Of a DNA stretch of 42,100 nucleotides, positions 17,401 through 23,141 are shown one piece after another (the stretch's first letter is position 1; each line of letters starts with the position of its first letter). Below the pieces are notes generated by a model. That model saw only the letters and a list, made by a program, of their open reading frames with translations. It did not search any database and was not told the DNA's origin. The stretch is taken from positions 1 through 42,100 of the forward strand of contig JAFMQY010000009.1 in NCBI GenBank assembly GCA_017354415.1. The letters run 5' to 3'. A program made the translations under genes and the position numbers. The DNA is from Nocardioides sp. (GTDB lineage Bacteria > Actinomycetota > Actinomycetes > Propionibacteriales > Nocardioidaceae).

Positions 17401-18457
17401 GGCGGGGGCGAGTACCGACTTCACGGTGCACCTCAGCTGTCCGGATGCGAACGTCGACGAGGACCTCCCGGCGCTCACCGACGCGAACGGCCACAGGGTG
17501 ACGCGCGCCGGCATCCCGACCGGCGTCGCGTGTCAGGTCACAGAAGACAACGTGCCTGACGGCTGGGCTCCCGAGACCATCGATCCGGGCAGCGTGGTCG
17601 TCCGATCCGGCGACCCGGTCGAGGTCACCGTGACGAACCGTCGACTCACCGGAGGCATCGCGATCACCAAGACCGTGATCGGCCCGGCCGACGGCGCCTC
17701 CACGACGTTCTCCGCCTTCCTCGACTGCGACGGCACTGCCTATGACCAACGCGTGACGGGGACGGCGACGCAGGCACAGCCCGGGACGGTCCTCATCGAC
17801 GGCATCCCGGTCGGTGTCCACTGCACCTTCACCGAGATCGACATCCCGAGCGAGTGGTCGCTCGGCGGCGTGGCGTCGCCCGACGTGAGCATCGACAGCA
17901 CGACCCCTGTCCAGATCAACGCCGTCGACACCCGGCGAACCGGCGACGTGAATGTCGTCAAACGCATCGAAGGCTCGCCGGCAGACAAGAACCTCACGTT
18001 CCTGCTCCGGCTCGACTGCAGCGACGACGTGTTCGACACGCTCGTGCCGGTGGACGTGGCAGCCGGAGCGACCCGCGTGCGCGAGGCGTTCTCCGGCATC
18101 CCGACCGGCGTCACCTGCCGGGTGAGCGAGCCGGCCCTGGCACCGGGGTGGGAGCTGGCCGGCATCGCGCCGGACCAGGTGGTCGTCGGCAACTCGGCGT
18201 CGACCATCACGGTCTCGAACAAGCGCTCGCCCGGACCGTCATCTTCACCTTCACCCTCACCCACGCCATCTCCCACGAGGCCCGCCAACCCCGGCACCCA
18301 CGGTCCGCAGCCCGGCAACCCCTCGCCGCCGACCGGCACCCTCCCGAACACCGGTCTGTCCCTCTGGGTGGAGGTCCTCGCGATCCTCGGCCTCGTCCTC
18401 GTCGGCACCGGGAGCGCGCTGGTCGTCGTGGCGACGCGGCGCTCGCCCCGCGGGTAG
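14495..18457 (+). CDS. LPNTG-anchored surface protein with seven DUF5979 (CnaB-like) repeats
   Basis: 1320 residues. A signal peptide ends near AQAA (about residue 35). Residues about 36-570 are a large Thr/Ser/Val-rich stalk or head of unclear fold, with Cys-containing segments near the start (GCNRPAG, ICPDAN). Residues about 570-1245 are seven tandem 93-100-residue DUF5979 repeats. Each has a Lys in the first strand (VTK/VVK/ITK), a Glu in the C-x-[VF]-[TS]-E block and an Asn or Asp in the last strand, the arrangement of intramolecular isopeptide bonds in CnaB domains; each also has two Cys. A Ser/Pro wall-spanning segment (SSPSPSPTPSPT), the sorting motif LPNTG (1283-1287), a hydrophobic helix and RRSPRG complete a classical sortase substrate. 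ATG 14495 follows AGGAAGGACGAC. It is probably an extended cell-wall stalk, perhaps an adhesin. A class E sortase gene lies 13 kb downstream. Confidence 0.93.
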   Translation: MSASRAFTALRATLALCVVAVLVAIGATTAPAQAALPVQVTFTLQGCNRPAGLTLPDANGQFICPDANYTTGNQGPNWSELDLVPFRLTAQITPGQTFTVLIAAGNQSGTATGFDLMSVPVLNPGLSNPSCQQPSVGPPQLVNIGGSANVTLVRQLVIPSGGNETCIYDWYQRLAVGSSRYPGASLSTQLLNENFGTQGIGAKNVSIPVNQLAPQSISKQIQAARGDGFLWSVSKTNVPTTVSVDSCAPDAEGSFTTTIRWFRTPVTGTVTWSSQVFATNPSSRTVSVRVTDVVSADGQVVDTTPGQTVAVPAGSTRVLVLDHSGTAPDGTTTVSDIATATYVDTDTGAPVDGNPTATASTPVTVTSAGNNTATITDVTSANQAIALESLSSGSSDVGLGTPVTTPITWSSGTVDGTGSATLTFSVPLAHAFDGTVTVDDAASLVDSNGTTVSTSQTASVVGLPSPPRLTFVKTVDVPPTEDATFFFRVWLLDAAGNRTTVDPVVQGPVIVPAGAGSSASIEVTVPPSPFGYEYEEDPATGYAQPQVGTLQPLANCDSLDGAVTNTRLMGTISVTKVAQGDPAGADPTTTVHVDCDPGTTYDQDLVIAPGQPAETTPIPSGTVCRVTEPNPPDGYQLVDISPSSVTVPAGSIPVSVMVTNRRILGQLQITKVLEGDPAGASTTFTAHVDCEPGTTYDRDVTLTVTPPATQVSSDVFDIPTGVICAVTEPDPTAGWALSGATPDGGVVTIGAGHNQVTLTNTRVVGSLVVVKRALGPTAGATTAFGVHVSCPDADIEESRTLDVGDQGSAFTTFSGIPSGTRCTVTENGPPDGWSLVGVAPETVTVGSNPDTPVTVTVTNQRLLGEIHVVKQLEGAIAGAPTDFTVHVSCPSIALEQDVLLSVPGSPDDTVSGIPTGVECTVTEANPGPEWVASGVPRTVTVGDAPVQVTVTNTRVTGAVTVIKNLDGDVAGASTDFTVHLSCPDANVDEDLPALTDANGHRVTRAGIPTGVACQVTEDNVPDGWAPETIDPGSVVVRSGDPVEVTVTNRRLTGGIAITKTVIGPADGASTTFSAFLDCDGTAYDQRVTGTATQAQPGTVLIDGIPVGVHCTFTEIDIPSEWSLGGVASPDVSIDSTTPVQINAVDTRRTGDVNVVKRIEGSPADKNLTFLLRLDCSDDVFDTLVPVDVAAGATRVREAFSGIPTGVTCRVSEPALAPGWELAGIAPDQVVVGNSASTITVSNKRSPGPSSSPSPSPTPSPTRPANPGTHGPQPGNPSPPTGTLPNTGLSLWVEVLAILGLVLVGTGSALVVVATRRSPRG
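16202..16486 (+). repeat. DUF5979 repeat 1
   Basis: First of seven tandem in-frame repeats, 95 codons, starting GTISVTK. It contains a Cys in HVDCDPG, a VCRVTE block and a closing VTN. Lys, Glu and Asn are all in the positions expected for an isopeptide bond. Confidence 0.85.
16487..16786 (+). repeat. DUF5979 repeat 2
   Basis: 100 codons, starting GQLQITK, the longest of the set. It has HVDCEPG, ICAVTE and closing LTN. It shares with repeat 1 the segments KV-x-x-GDPAGA and PGTTYD, so these two are the most alike and may be the latest duplication. Confidence 0.85.
16787..17083 (+). repeat. DUF5979 repeat 3
   Basis: 99 codons, starting GSLVVVK, with HVSCPDADIEE, RCTVTE and closing VTN. The VSCPD form groups it with repeats 4 and 5. 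Confidence 0.85.
17084..17362 (+). repeat. DUF5979 repeat 4
   Basis: 93 codons, the shortest, starting GEIHVVK, with HVSCPS, ECTVTE and closing VTN. All three predicted isopeptide residues are present. Confidence 0.85.
17363..17650 (+). repeat. DUF5979 repeat 5
   Basis: 96 codons, starting GAVTVIK, with HLSCPDANVDE, ACQVTE and closing VTN. All three predicted isopeptide residues are present. Confidence 0.85.
17651..17941 (+). repeat. DUF5979 repeat 6, Asp variant
   Basis: 97 codons, starting GGIAITK, with FLDCDG, HCTFTE and a closing INAVDTRR. Aligned with its sisters, the final-strand Asn is replaced by Asp. Asp is the partner residue in some known CnaB isopeptide bonds, so the crosslink may still form. 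Confidence 0.82.
17942..18229 (+). repeat. DUF5979 repeat 7
   Basis: 96 codons, starting GDVNVVK, with RLDCSDD, TCRVSE and closing VSN. It is the last repeat before the Ser/Pro-rich wall-spanning segment. The Lys/Glu/Asn set is complete. Confidence 0.85.
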
Positions 18458-18488
18458 TCCCAGCTGCCCGCTCGGGGGCCCACCTCGA

Positions 18489-18578
18489 TCAGTTCTGGAT
18501 AGCAGCGAAGGCCAGGCAGGCCAGCAGCAGGAGCACACTCGTGGCCAGCGCGATGCGCGTCAGGTAGACGTGGCGCAC
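18489..18578 (-). CDS. 29-residue single-pass membrane peptide
   Basis: A 30-codon frame (stop included) beginning with GTG at 18578, preceded by GAGGAGTAGCC, a strong ribosome-binding site. The peptide opens with basic, polar MRHVYLTRIA and continues as one hydrophobic helix (ATSVLLLLACLAFAA) ending IQN. That is the layout of a single-pass membrane miniprotein with its N-terminus inside or a very short stub outside. It starts 26 nt after the stop of the ferric-reductase-like gene on the same strand, so the two are very likely cotranscribed. By analogy with other small subunits it may stabilise that membrane oxidoreductase; this is inference. The chance of a spurious frame is reduced by the good ribosome-binding site and the continuous hydrophobic helix. 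No family is recognised. Confidence 0.6.
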   Translation of the reverse strand: MRHVYLTRIALATSVLLLLACLAFAAIQN

Positions 18579-18604
18579 GGCTACTCCTCGCGGCGGGGTC
18601 ACCC

Positions 18605-19913
18605 TCATACCCAGTCGAAGCGTTCGGTGTGGACACGGTCGGCGGGGGTGCCGATGCTGACCAGCGCGGTCTCCACGGCGGTGAGCATCGGTGTGGGGTC
18701 GCAGGCGAAGAACTGGAACCGCCGGAATCCTTCCGGCAGGTTGCGGGCGAGAATCTCCGCGTCGACGTACCCCTGCTCGCCGGCCCAGCCCGCAGGAGGC
18801 TTCTCCAGGACGTGCACCACTGTCAGGTCGAGTCGAGCGGTGAGCTCGTCGATGCGCTCCCGCAGGATGATGCTGTCCCAGTCGCGGTTGCCGACGAACA
18901 GGACGACCGGCCGAACGTCGTGCCGGTCGGCGAGGGTCTCGAGCATGCTCAGGGCGGGCGCGATCCCCACCCCCCGGCGATCAGGCAGAACCCTGCGCCC
19001 TCGTACTGGTCGATCGAGAACACCCCGTGCGGCCCGTCGACGTAGACCTCGGTCCCGGGCTCGACGTTCGCGACGCTCGAGGTGAAGTCGCCCGCGGCCT
19101 TGATCGCGACCTCGACGCTGCCGTTCGACTCCGCGCTCGAGCAGAACGAGAACGGGTGTGAGGTGACCGAGAACGGGGACCTGCCGACCGTGATCCAGGC
19201 GAACTGGCCGGGTTCGAACCGCAGTCCGTCGTGGCCGGTCGGGCTCAGGGTGAGCACCGTTGTGCTGTCACTGTCCGGTGTGACCCGATCGACCGTCCAC
19301 GGCCGTCGACGGATCCGGAGTGGACGAAGCACCCGCACCCACACCAGGAGCCACAGGAATGCGGCGGCCATGATCGCCCACAGCACCTGCTTCCACACGC
19401 TGTCGACGTAGTAGTCCACCAGCAGCACGTGCGCCAGAGCGGCCACGACAGCGACGACCGCGAGTACGGCGTGCAGGACCTGCCACACCTCGTAGGACAG
19501 ACGGGGCTGGCGACGCCAGACCGAGGTGGCCACCAGGACCACCAGGGCGGCCGTCGCGATCCCGCCGAACCAGACCAGAGCGGGTGTGTCGCTCGGCGTG
19601 AACGGCTTGGCCTGGCTCCAGTCGGCAGACAGGGCCACGTGGATGAGGATGAAGATCAGGCCCGTGTACCCGATCTGGCGTGGAAGTCGATGACCGCGTC
19701 CGTGCCGAAGGGCTCCGCCACGGTCCTGACCCGAGCCACGAGGGCGAACTCGATCCCCATCAGGGCCAAGCCGACGAAGCCGAGAGCGACGGAGAAGTCG
19801 GTCCAGAATCCCTGCCCCGGTTGGTCCGTGCTCATCAGGGCAAAGACCAACGGCGCCACGCAGATCCCGACGAACATCCCGAGCCAGGCGATTCCGCGCA
19901 CGACCGGCGTCAC
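18605..19913 (-). pseudogene. ferric reductase-like transmembrane oxidoreductase, two frameshifts
   Basis: Joined across two frames shifts this is one protein of about 435 residues. The N-terminal membrane domain starts WLGMFVGICVAPLVFALM, and VIDFH joins to RQIGYTGLIFILIHVALSA, a haem-binding-type helix of ferric reductases. More helices follow (WQVLHAVLAVVAVVAALAH). Then comes an FAD-binding barrel with FEPGQFAWITVG and HPFSF, and an NAD-binding domain with GFCLIAGG joined to VGIAPALSMLETLAD and ending RFQFFACDPTPML. The joins need one extra base at about 19680/19681 and one extra base in the C6 run at 18970-18975 (G6 in the coding strand). The GTG at 19913 has TACCGT 6 nt upstream, fitting a leaderless start; ATG 19970 is an alternative. 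It would move electrons from NAD(P)H through FAD and haem across the membrane. Whether the gene is really broken depends on read quality. Confidence 0.8.
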
Positions 19914-19919
19914 GCGCCG

Positions 19920-19925
19920 ACGGTA
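19920..19925 (-). promoter_or_regulatory. -10 hexamer for leaderless ferric-reductase-like transcript
   Basis: Minus-strand TACCGT matches TANNNT and is separated by 6 nt from GTG 19913. No Shine-Dalgarno sequence is seen for either candidate start. If ATG 19970 were the true start, this site would lie inside the gene. Confidence 0.45.
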
Positions 19926-20008
19926 GCCGATCCCGGGCTCGTGACCTTCTCTGCGACACGGATAGCGCATCCGCGATCGACCCGCGAAGGGTCTTCCGTC
20001 CAGTACCC

Positions 20009-20019
20009 CTAACCGTTAG
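20009..20019. promoter_or_regulatory. PadR operator-like palindrome, distal copy
   Basis: CTAACCGTTAG is an 11-bp palindrome around a central C. An identical copy lies 25 bp downstream. Both sit just upstream of the PadR gene, the usual place for autoregulatory sites. PadR proteins bind such AT-richer palindromes as dimers, so this is the likely operator. Confidence 0.7.
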
Positions 20020-20033
20020 CCTGTTCGCTATAC

Positions 20034-20044
20034 CTAACCGTTAG
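20034..20044. promoter_or_regulatory. PadR operator-like palindrome, proximal copy
   Basis: A second identical CTAACCGTTAG, 9 nt before the PadR start codon. A candidate -10 (CTATACCT at about 20028-20035) lies between the copies and touches this one, so binding here would block transcription of the padR-ABC operon. Outer bases extend the symmetry of the pair (CCCC at the left flank, GGGG at the right). Confidence 0.7.
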
Positions 20045-20053
20045 GGGCATGAG

Positions 20054-20572
20054 ATGCAGCAGGAAGTCGTACTGGCGCTGCTCGCCAAGGAGCCTTCGCA
20101 CGGCTACGAGCTCAGGGCACAGATCGAGCGCGCGCTCGGCCCGCTCGGGGCGGGTTTCAACGCCGGCCAGATGTACGTGACCCTGGGTCGTCTGGAACAG
20201 GCAGGACTGGTCTCGTCCACTCGTGAGGCCGTCGCCTCCGACCGGCCGGAACGCCGTACGTATGAGCTGACCGCGGCCGGGCGTGAGCGGGTCGACCAGT
20301 GGCTCAGCGACGTCACATGGCCCAGACCGGACCTGACCAACTTCCACCTCAAGCTCATGGTGGCGGCCGCCCAACGACTCGCCGAACCGCTCGACATCGT
20401 GGCCGCCCAGCGCCGCGAGCTGGTACGTCGTCTCCGCGACGCGCAGCGGGCGGCGATGGCGGAGCCGGACGGCTCAGACGCTGCGCTGCTCCTGGAGGGC
20501 GTCGTGCTCCGGATCGAAGCGGACCTGACCTGGTTGGACGCCTGTGAGCGGACCTGGAGTGATGGGCGATGA
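20054..20572 (+). CDS. PadR family transcriptional regulator
   Basis: 172 residues. The N-terminal winged helix is typical: VVLALLAKEPSHGYELRAQIERALGPLG, then NAGQMYVTLGRLEQAGLVSSTRE and RRTYELTAAGRERVDQWL. The C-terminal part is the helical Vir_act_alpha_C-like dimerisation domain. PadR proteins are usually repressors of efflux or detoxification genes and are often induced by small aromatic or drug-like molecules. The ATG at 20054 is preceded by AGGGG at short spacing. Its stop overlaps the ATPase start by 4 nt (ATGA), so regulator and transporter are translationally coupled. Two identical palindromes upstream suggest autorepression of the whole operon. Confidence 0.93.
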   Translation: MQQEVVLALLAKEPSHGYELRAQIERALGPLGAGFNAGQMYVTLGRLEQAGLVSSTREAVASDRPERRTYELTAAGRERVDQWLSDVTWPRPDLTNFHLKLMVAAAQRLAEPLDIVAAQRRELVRRLRDAQRAAMAEPDGSDAALLLEGVVLRIEADLTWLDACERTWSDGR

Positions 20573-21303
20573 GCGGGGTTGTCCGTGTCGTCGGGCTCGC
20601 GAAGCACTACGGGAACGGCAACGCACTGGTCCGGGCTGTCGACGACGTCGACCTCGAGGTCGCGACGGGCGAGGCGGTCGTGATCACGGGCCCGAGCGGC
20701 TGCGGCAAATCCACGCTCCTGCACCTCATGGGCGGCTTGGACCGCCCGGACGCCGGCGAGGTCTGGATCGCCGGTCGACGCATCGACCACACCTCAGAAC
20801 GCACCCGGGCGCGGCTGCGACGTGACAACGTCGGCTTCGTGTTCCAGGAGTTCCACCTGATGGAGGAGCTCACAGCGGTCGAGAACGTCGAGCTCCCCGC
20901 CCTTCTCGCCGGCCGATCGTCGAGGCAGGCGCGTCGGCGAGCGACTGCCCTGCTGGAACAGGTCGGTCTCGAGCGCCAGGCCGGTCACCTGCCGTCCGCA
21001 CTGTCCGGCGGGCAGAAGCAGCGGGTTGCGATCGCGCGTGCCCTGGTCAACGAGCCGGCCGTCCTGCTCGCAGACGAGCCGACCGGGAGTCTGGACAGTG
21101 CCGCCACCATCGAGGTGCTCCGCCTGTTCGAGCGGCTGCGCGCCAACGGCCAGACGCTCGTGGTCGTGACCCACGACCAGCGGACGGCAGCCACGGCCGA
21201 CCGCATGGTCGGCATGCGTGATGGGGCATTCGTCGAGGACGTCGCCCTCGGCCCCGAGACCGCCAGTGCGGCCCAGATCCTCACGGCAGGCAGCCGCGAA
21301 TGA
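20569..21303 (+). CDS. ABC transporter ATP-binding protein (LolD/MacB type)
   Basis: 244 residues with every ATPase motif intact: Walker A GPSGCGKST (41-49), Q-loop FVFQEFHLMEELTAVENVELP, signature LSGGQKQRVAIARAL (from 145), Walker B VLLADEPTGSLD (165-176) and the switch His in VVTHDQRTA. The Q-loop and D-loop sequences are those of the MacB/LolD/FtsE branch, which works with FtsX-like permeases and often extrudes peptides, lipids or drugs, or transmits mechanical force rather than importing solutes. It overlaps both neighbours by 4 nt (ATGA) in a three-gene padR-ATPase-permease operon. Confidence 0.95.
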   Translation: MSGVVRVVGLAKHYGNGNALVRAVDDVDLEVATGEAVVITGPSGCGKSTLLHLMGGLDRPDAGEVWIAGRRIDHTSERTRARLRRDNVGFVFQEFHLMEELTAVENVELPALLAGRSSRQARRRATALLEQVGLERQAGHLPSALSGGQKQRVAIARALVNEPAVLLADEPTGSLDSAATIEVLRLFERLRANGQTLVVVTHDQRTAATADRMVGMRDGAFVEDVALGPETASAAQILTAGSRE

Positions 21304-23117
21304 CCTCGATCGTTCTCCTCTACCGGCTCGCACGACGCGACCTGCGCCGCCGGCCGGCGGAGGCGTTGCTCCTGCTGGCCGCGCTCGCCGTAGCCTCCAC
21401 GACACTCACCATCGGGCTCGTGCTGCACGGCCAGACGGCGGTGCCGTACGCCGAGACCCGTCAGCGCACGTCCGGCCCGGATGTCGTTGCCGCGCTCTTC
21501 CCACCGCCTGGCCGATCCGTCACCGGAGCCGACCGTGACCGGCTCGCGGCCCTCGCGGGACGGCGAGAGGTGGCGGCGCGCAGCCCCGCGTTCCCGACGA
21601 CCTGGGCGTCGATCGAGGCCGCAGGGGTGAACGGCGTGGCGGAGGTCCAAGGTCGGGACGCCAACCCGTCTCCGGTCGACCGCCCAGCCGTCGTGAGCGG
21701 CCACTGGGTCGACGGCGACCATGGCGGTGTCGTCGTGGAACGCGCCTTCGCCCGGGCGCTCGGGGTGGACGTCGGAGACCACGTGACCCTGGACGGGCAA
21801 CGGCTGCGCGTCGTGGGAGTCGCCGTCTCGGCCGCCCTGCCGCCGTACCCGCAGTTGTGCACTATCGGCTGCATCCTCGACCGTCCTGGCTGGCCCTCGG
21901 CCCAGCCCGGGCTGGTGTGGGCACCTCGGCACGAGGTCGGCTCCCTGTCGTCCGGCCGAGAGCCCGTGGTCTGGTTCCAGTACCTTCGGCTGCACGACCC
22001 GTCGACGGCACCCGCCTTCGCAGCCCGGTACGGCGCCGACGGGCCGCCGACCGGGCGTACCGACCTCGAGCCGTGGCAGGCCATCGCCGCACGTCAAGCG
22101 GAGCAGCTCAGCTCGGAGCGGACCGTCGTGGTGTTCGGGAGCACCCTCCTCGTCGTTCTCGCGCTGGCCACGCTGGCAGTGCTCGTCGGCGGTCGCATGG
22201 CCGATGAGGTGAGCCGTGTGGGAACGCTCAAGGCGGCGGGAGCGACGCCGGCGTTCGTGGCCCGGTTGCTGCTCGCGTCGTACCTGGCGGTCGGCCTCGT
22301 CGCGGCCGCCGTGGGACTCGTCGCGGGGCGGGTGCTCGCGCCGCGCCTGGTTGCGCGGAGCGCCGGTCTTCTCGGTGCGAGCGGGCCGACGTCCGTGTCG
22401 GTCGGAGATGTGCTCATCGTGGTCGGCACCATCCTGGCCGTTGTTGTGGTCGCCAGCGTGATCCCGGCGTGGCGAGCGGCACGGACCAGCACGGTGCACG
22501 CGCTGGCCGGCGCCGGCCGTACGCCGCACCGGAGCCGGCTGATCGTGCGCGCGTCAGCGGGACTGCCCCCACCCGCCTTGTTCGGCCTGCGGTTCGTGGC
22601 ACGTCGTCCCCGCCGTACCCTGCTCACGGCGATGTCCATCGCGGTGGCGGTGTGCGGCAGCGTCGTCGCCCTCTATGCCCAGGCGAGTCTGCGCGCCGAA
22701 CGCGGCCCGGCCGGAGGCCCGGCCGATCCACAGGTCGCCCAGCTGCACACGGTCCTGTTGGCCGTGACCCTGCTGCTGGTGGTCATGACCGCTGTGAACC
22801 TCGTGTTCGTCGCAACTGCCAGCGCGGTCGACGCACGACGGCTCCTGGCGGTCGCTCGGACCCTCGGTGCGACACCGGCGGAGAGTGCGGCCAGCCTCGG
22901 CGTCGCGCAGGTGTTGCCGGCGATCGTCGGGTTGGTCCTGGGTTTCGTCGCGGGGTCGGCGATCTTCCGAGCTCTCGCCGCGCACACGGTCACACCGCCG
23001 CTGGCCCAGCTCGCCGGACTGGCTCTGCTCGCCGTCTGCCTGGTGGTGGCGCTCACCGCCGTTCCGGCCAGGATCGAGGCCCTCCGACCCATCGCCGAAA
23101 CGTTGCGGGAGGCCTGA
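21300..23117 (+). CDS. ABC transporter permease with two FtsX-like domains
   Basis: 605 residues. One N-terminal helix (EALLLLAALAVASTTLTIGL) is followed by a large extracytoplasmic domain, then a first FtsX block with three helices (TLLVVLALATLAVLVGGRMADEVSRVGTLKAAGATPAFV contains the typical coupling loop). A linker and another helix lead to a second FtsX block (LLAVTLLLVVMTAVNLVFVATASAVDARR, LLAVARTLGATPAESA). The duplicated architecture means one polypeptide can form the whole membrane part with an ATPase dimer. The short hydrophilic N-terminal domain resembles the MacB periplasmic domain in position. The start overlaps the ATPase stop. Substrate unknown; PadR control argues for a toxic compound or antimicrobial peptide, which is inference. 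Confidence 0.9.
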   Translation: MTSIVLLYRLARRDLRRRPAEALLLLAALAVASTTLTIGLVLHGQTAVPYAETRQRTSGPDVVAALFPPPGRSVTGADRDRLAALAGRREVAARSPAFPTTWASIEAAGVNGVAEVQGRDANPSPVDRPAVVSGHWVDGDHGGVVVERAFARALGVDVGDHVTLDGQRLRVVGVAVSAALPPYPQLCTIGCILDRPGWPSAQPGLVWAPRHEVGSLSSGREPVVWFQYLRLHDPSTAPAFAARYGADGPPTGRTDLEPWQAIAARQAEQLSSERTVVVFGSTLLVVLALATLAVLVGGRMADEVSRVGTLKAAGATPAFVARLLLASYLAVGLVAAAVGLVAGRVLAPRLVARSAGLLGASGPTSVSVGDVLIVVGTILAVVVVASVIPAWRAARTSTVHALAGAGRTPHRSRLIVRASAGLPPPALFGLRFVARRPRRTLLTAMSIAVAVCGSVVALYAQASLRAERGPAGGPADPQVAQLHTVLLAVTLLLVVMTAVNLVFVATASAVDARRLLAVARTLGATPAESAASLGVAQVLPAIVGLVLGFVAGSAIFRALAAHTVTPPLAQLAGLALLAVCLVVALTAVPARIEALRPIAETLREA

Positions 23118-23141
23118 CGGCAGGGTGACTTGGCGGGAGGG

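Noticed and set aside
16202..18232. Tandem repeats as a possible CRISPR array or minisatellite
   Set aside because: The units are 279-300 nt, stay in frame, and are similar at protein level but diverged at DNA level. They are protein domain repeats.
18960..18985. Programmed -1 frameshift at the G6 run in the ferric-reductase-like gene
   Set aside because: The run could in principle slip, but a second unrelated frameshift in the same gene and two more indels nearby make error or decay the simpler explanation. No clear downstream stimulatory hairpin was identified.
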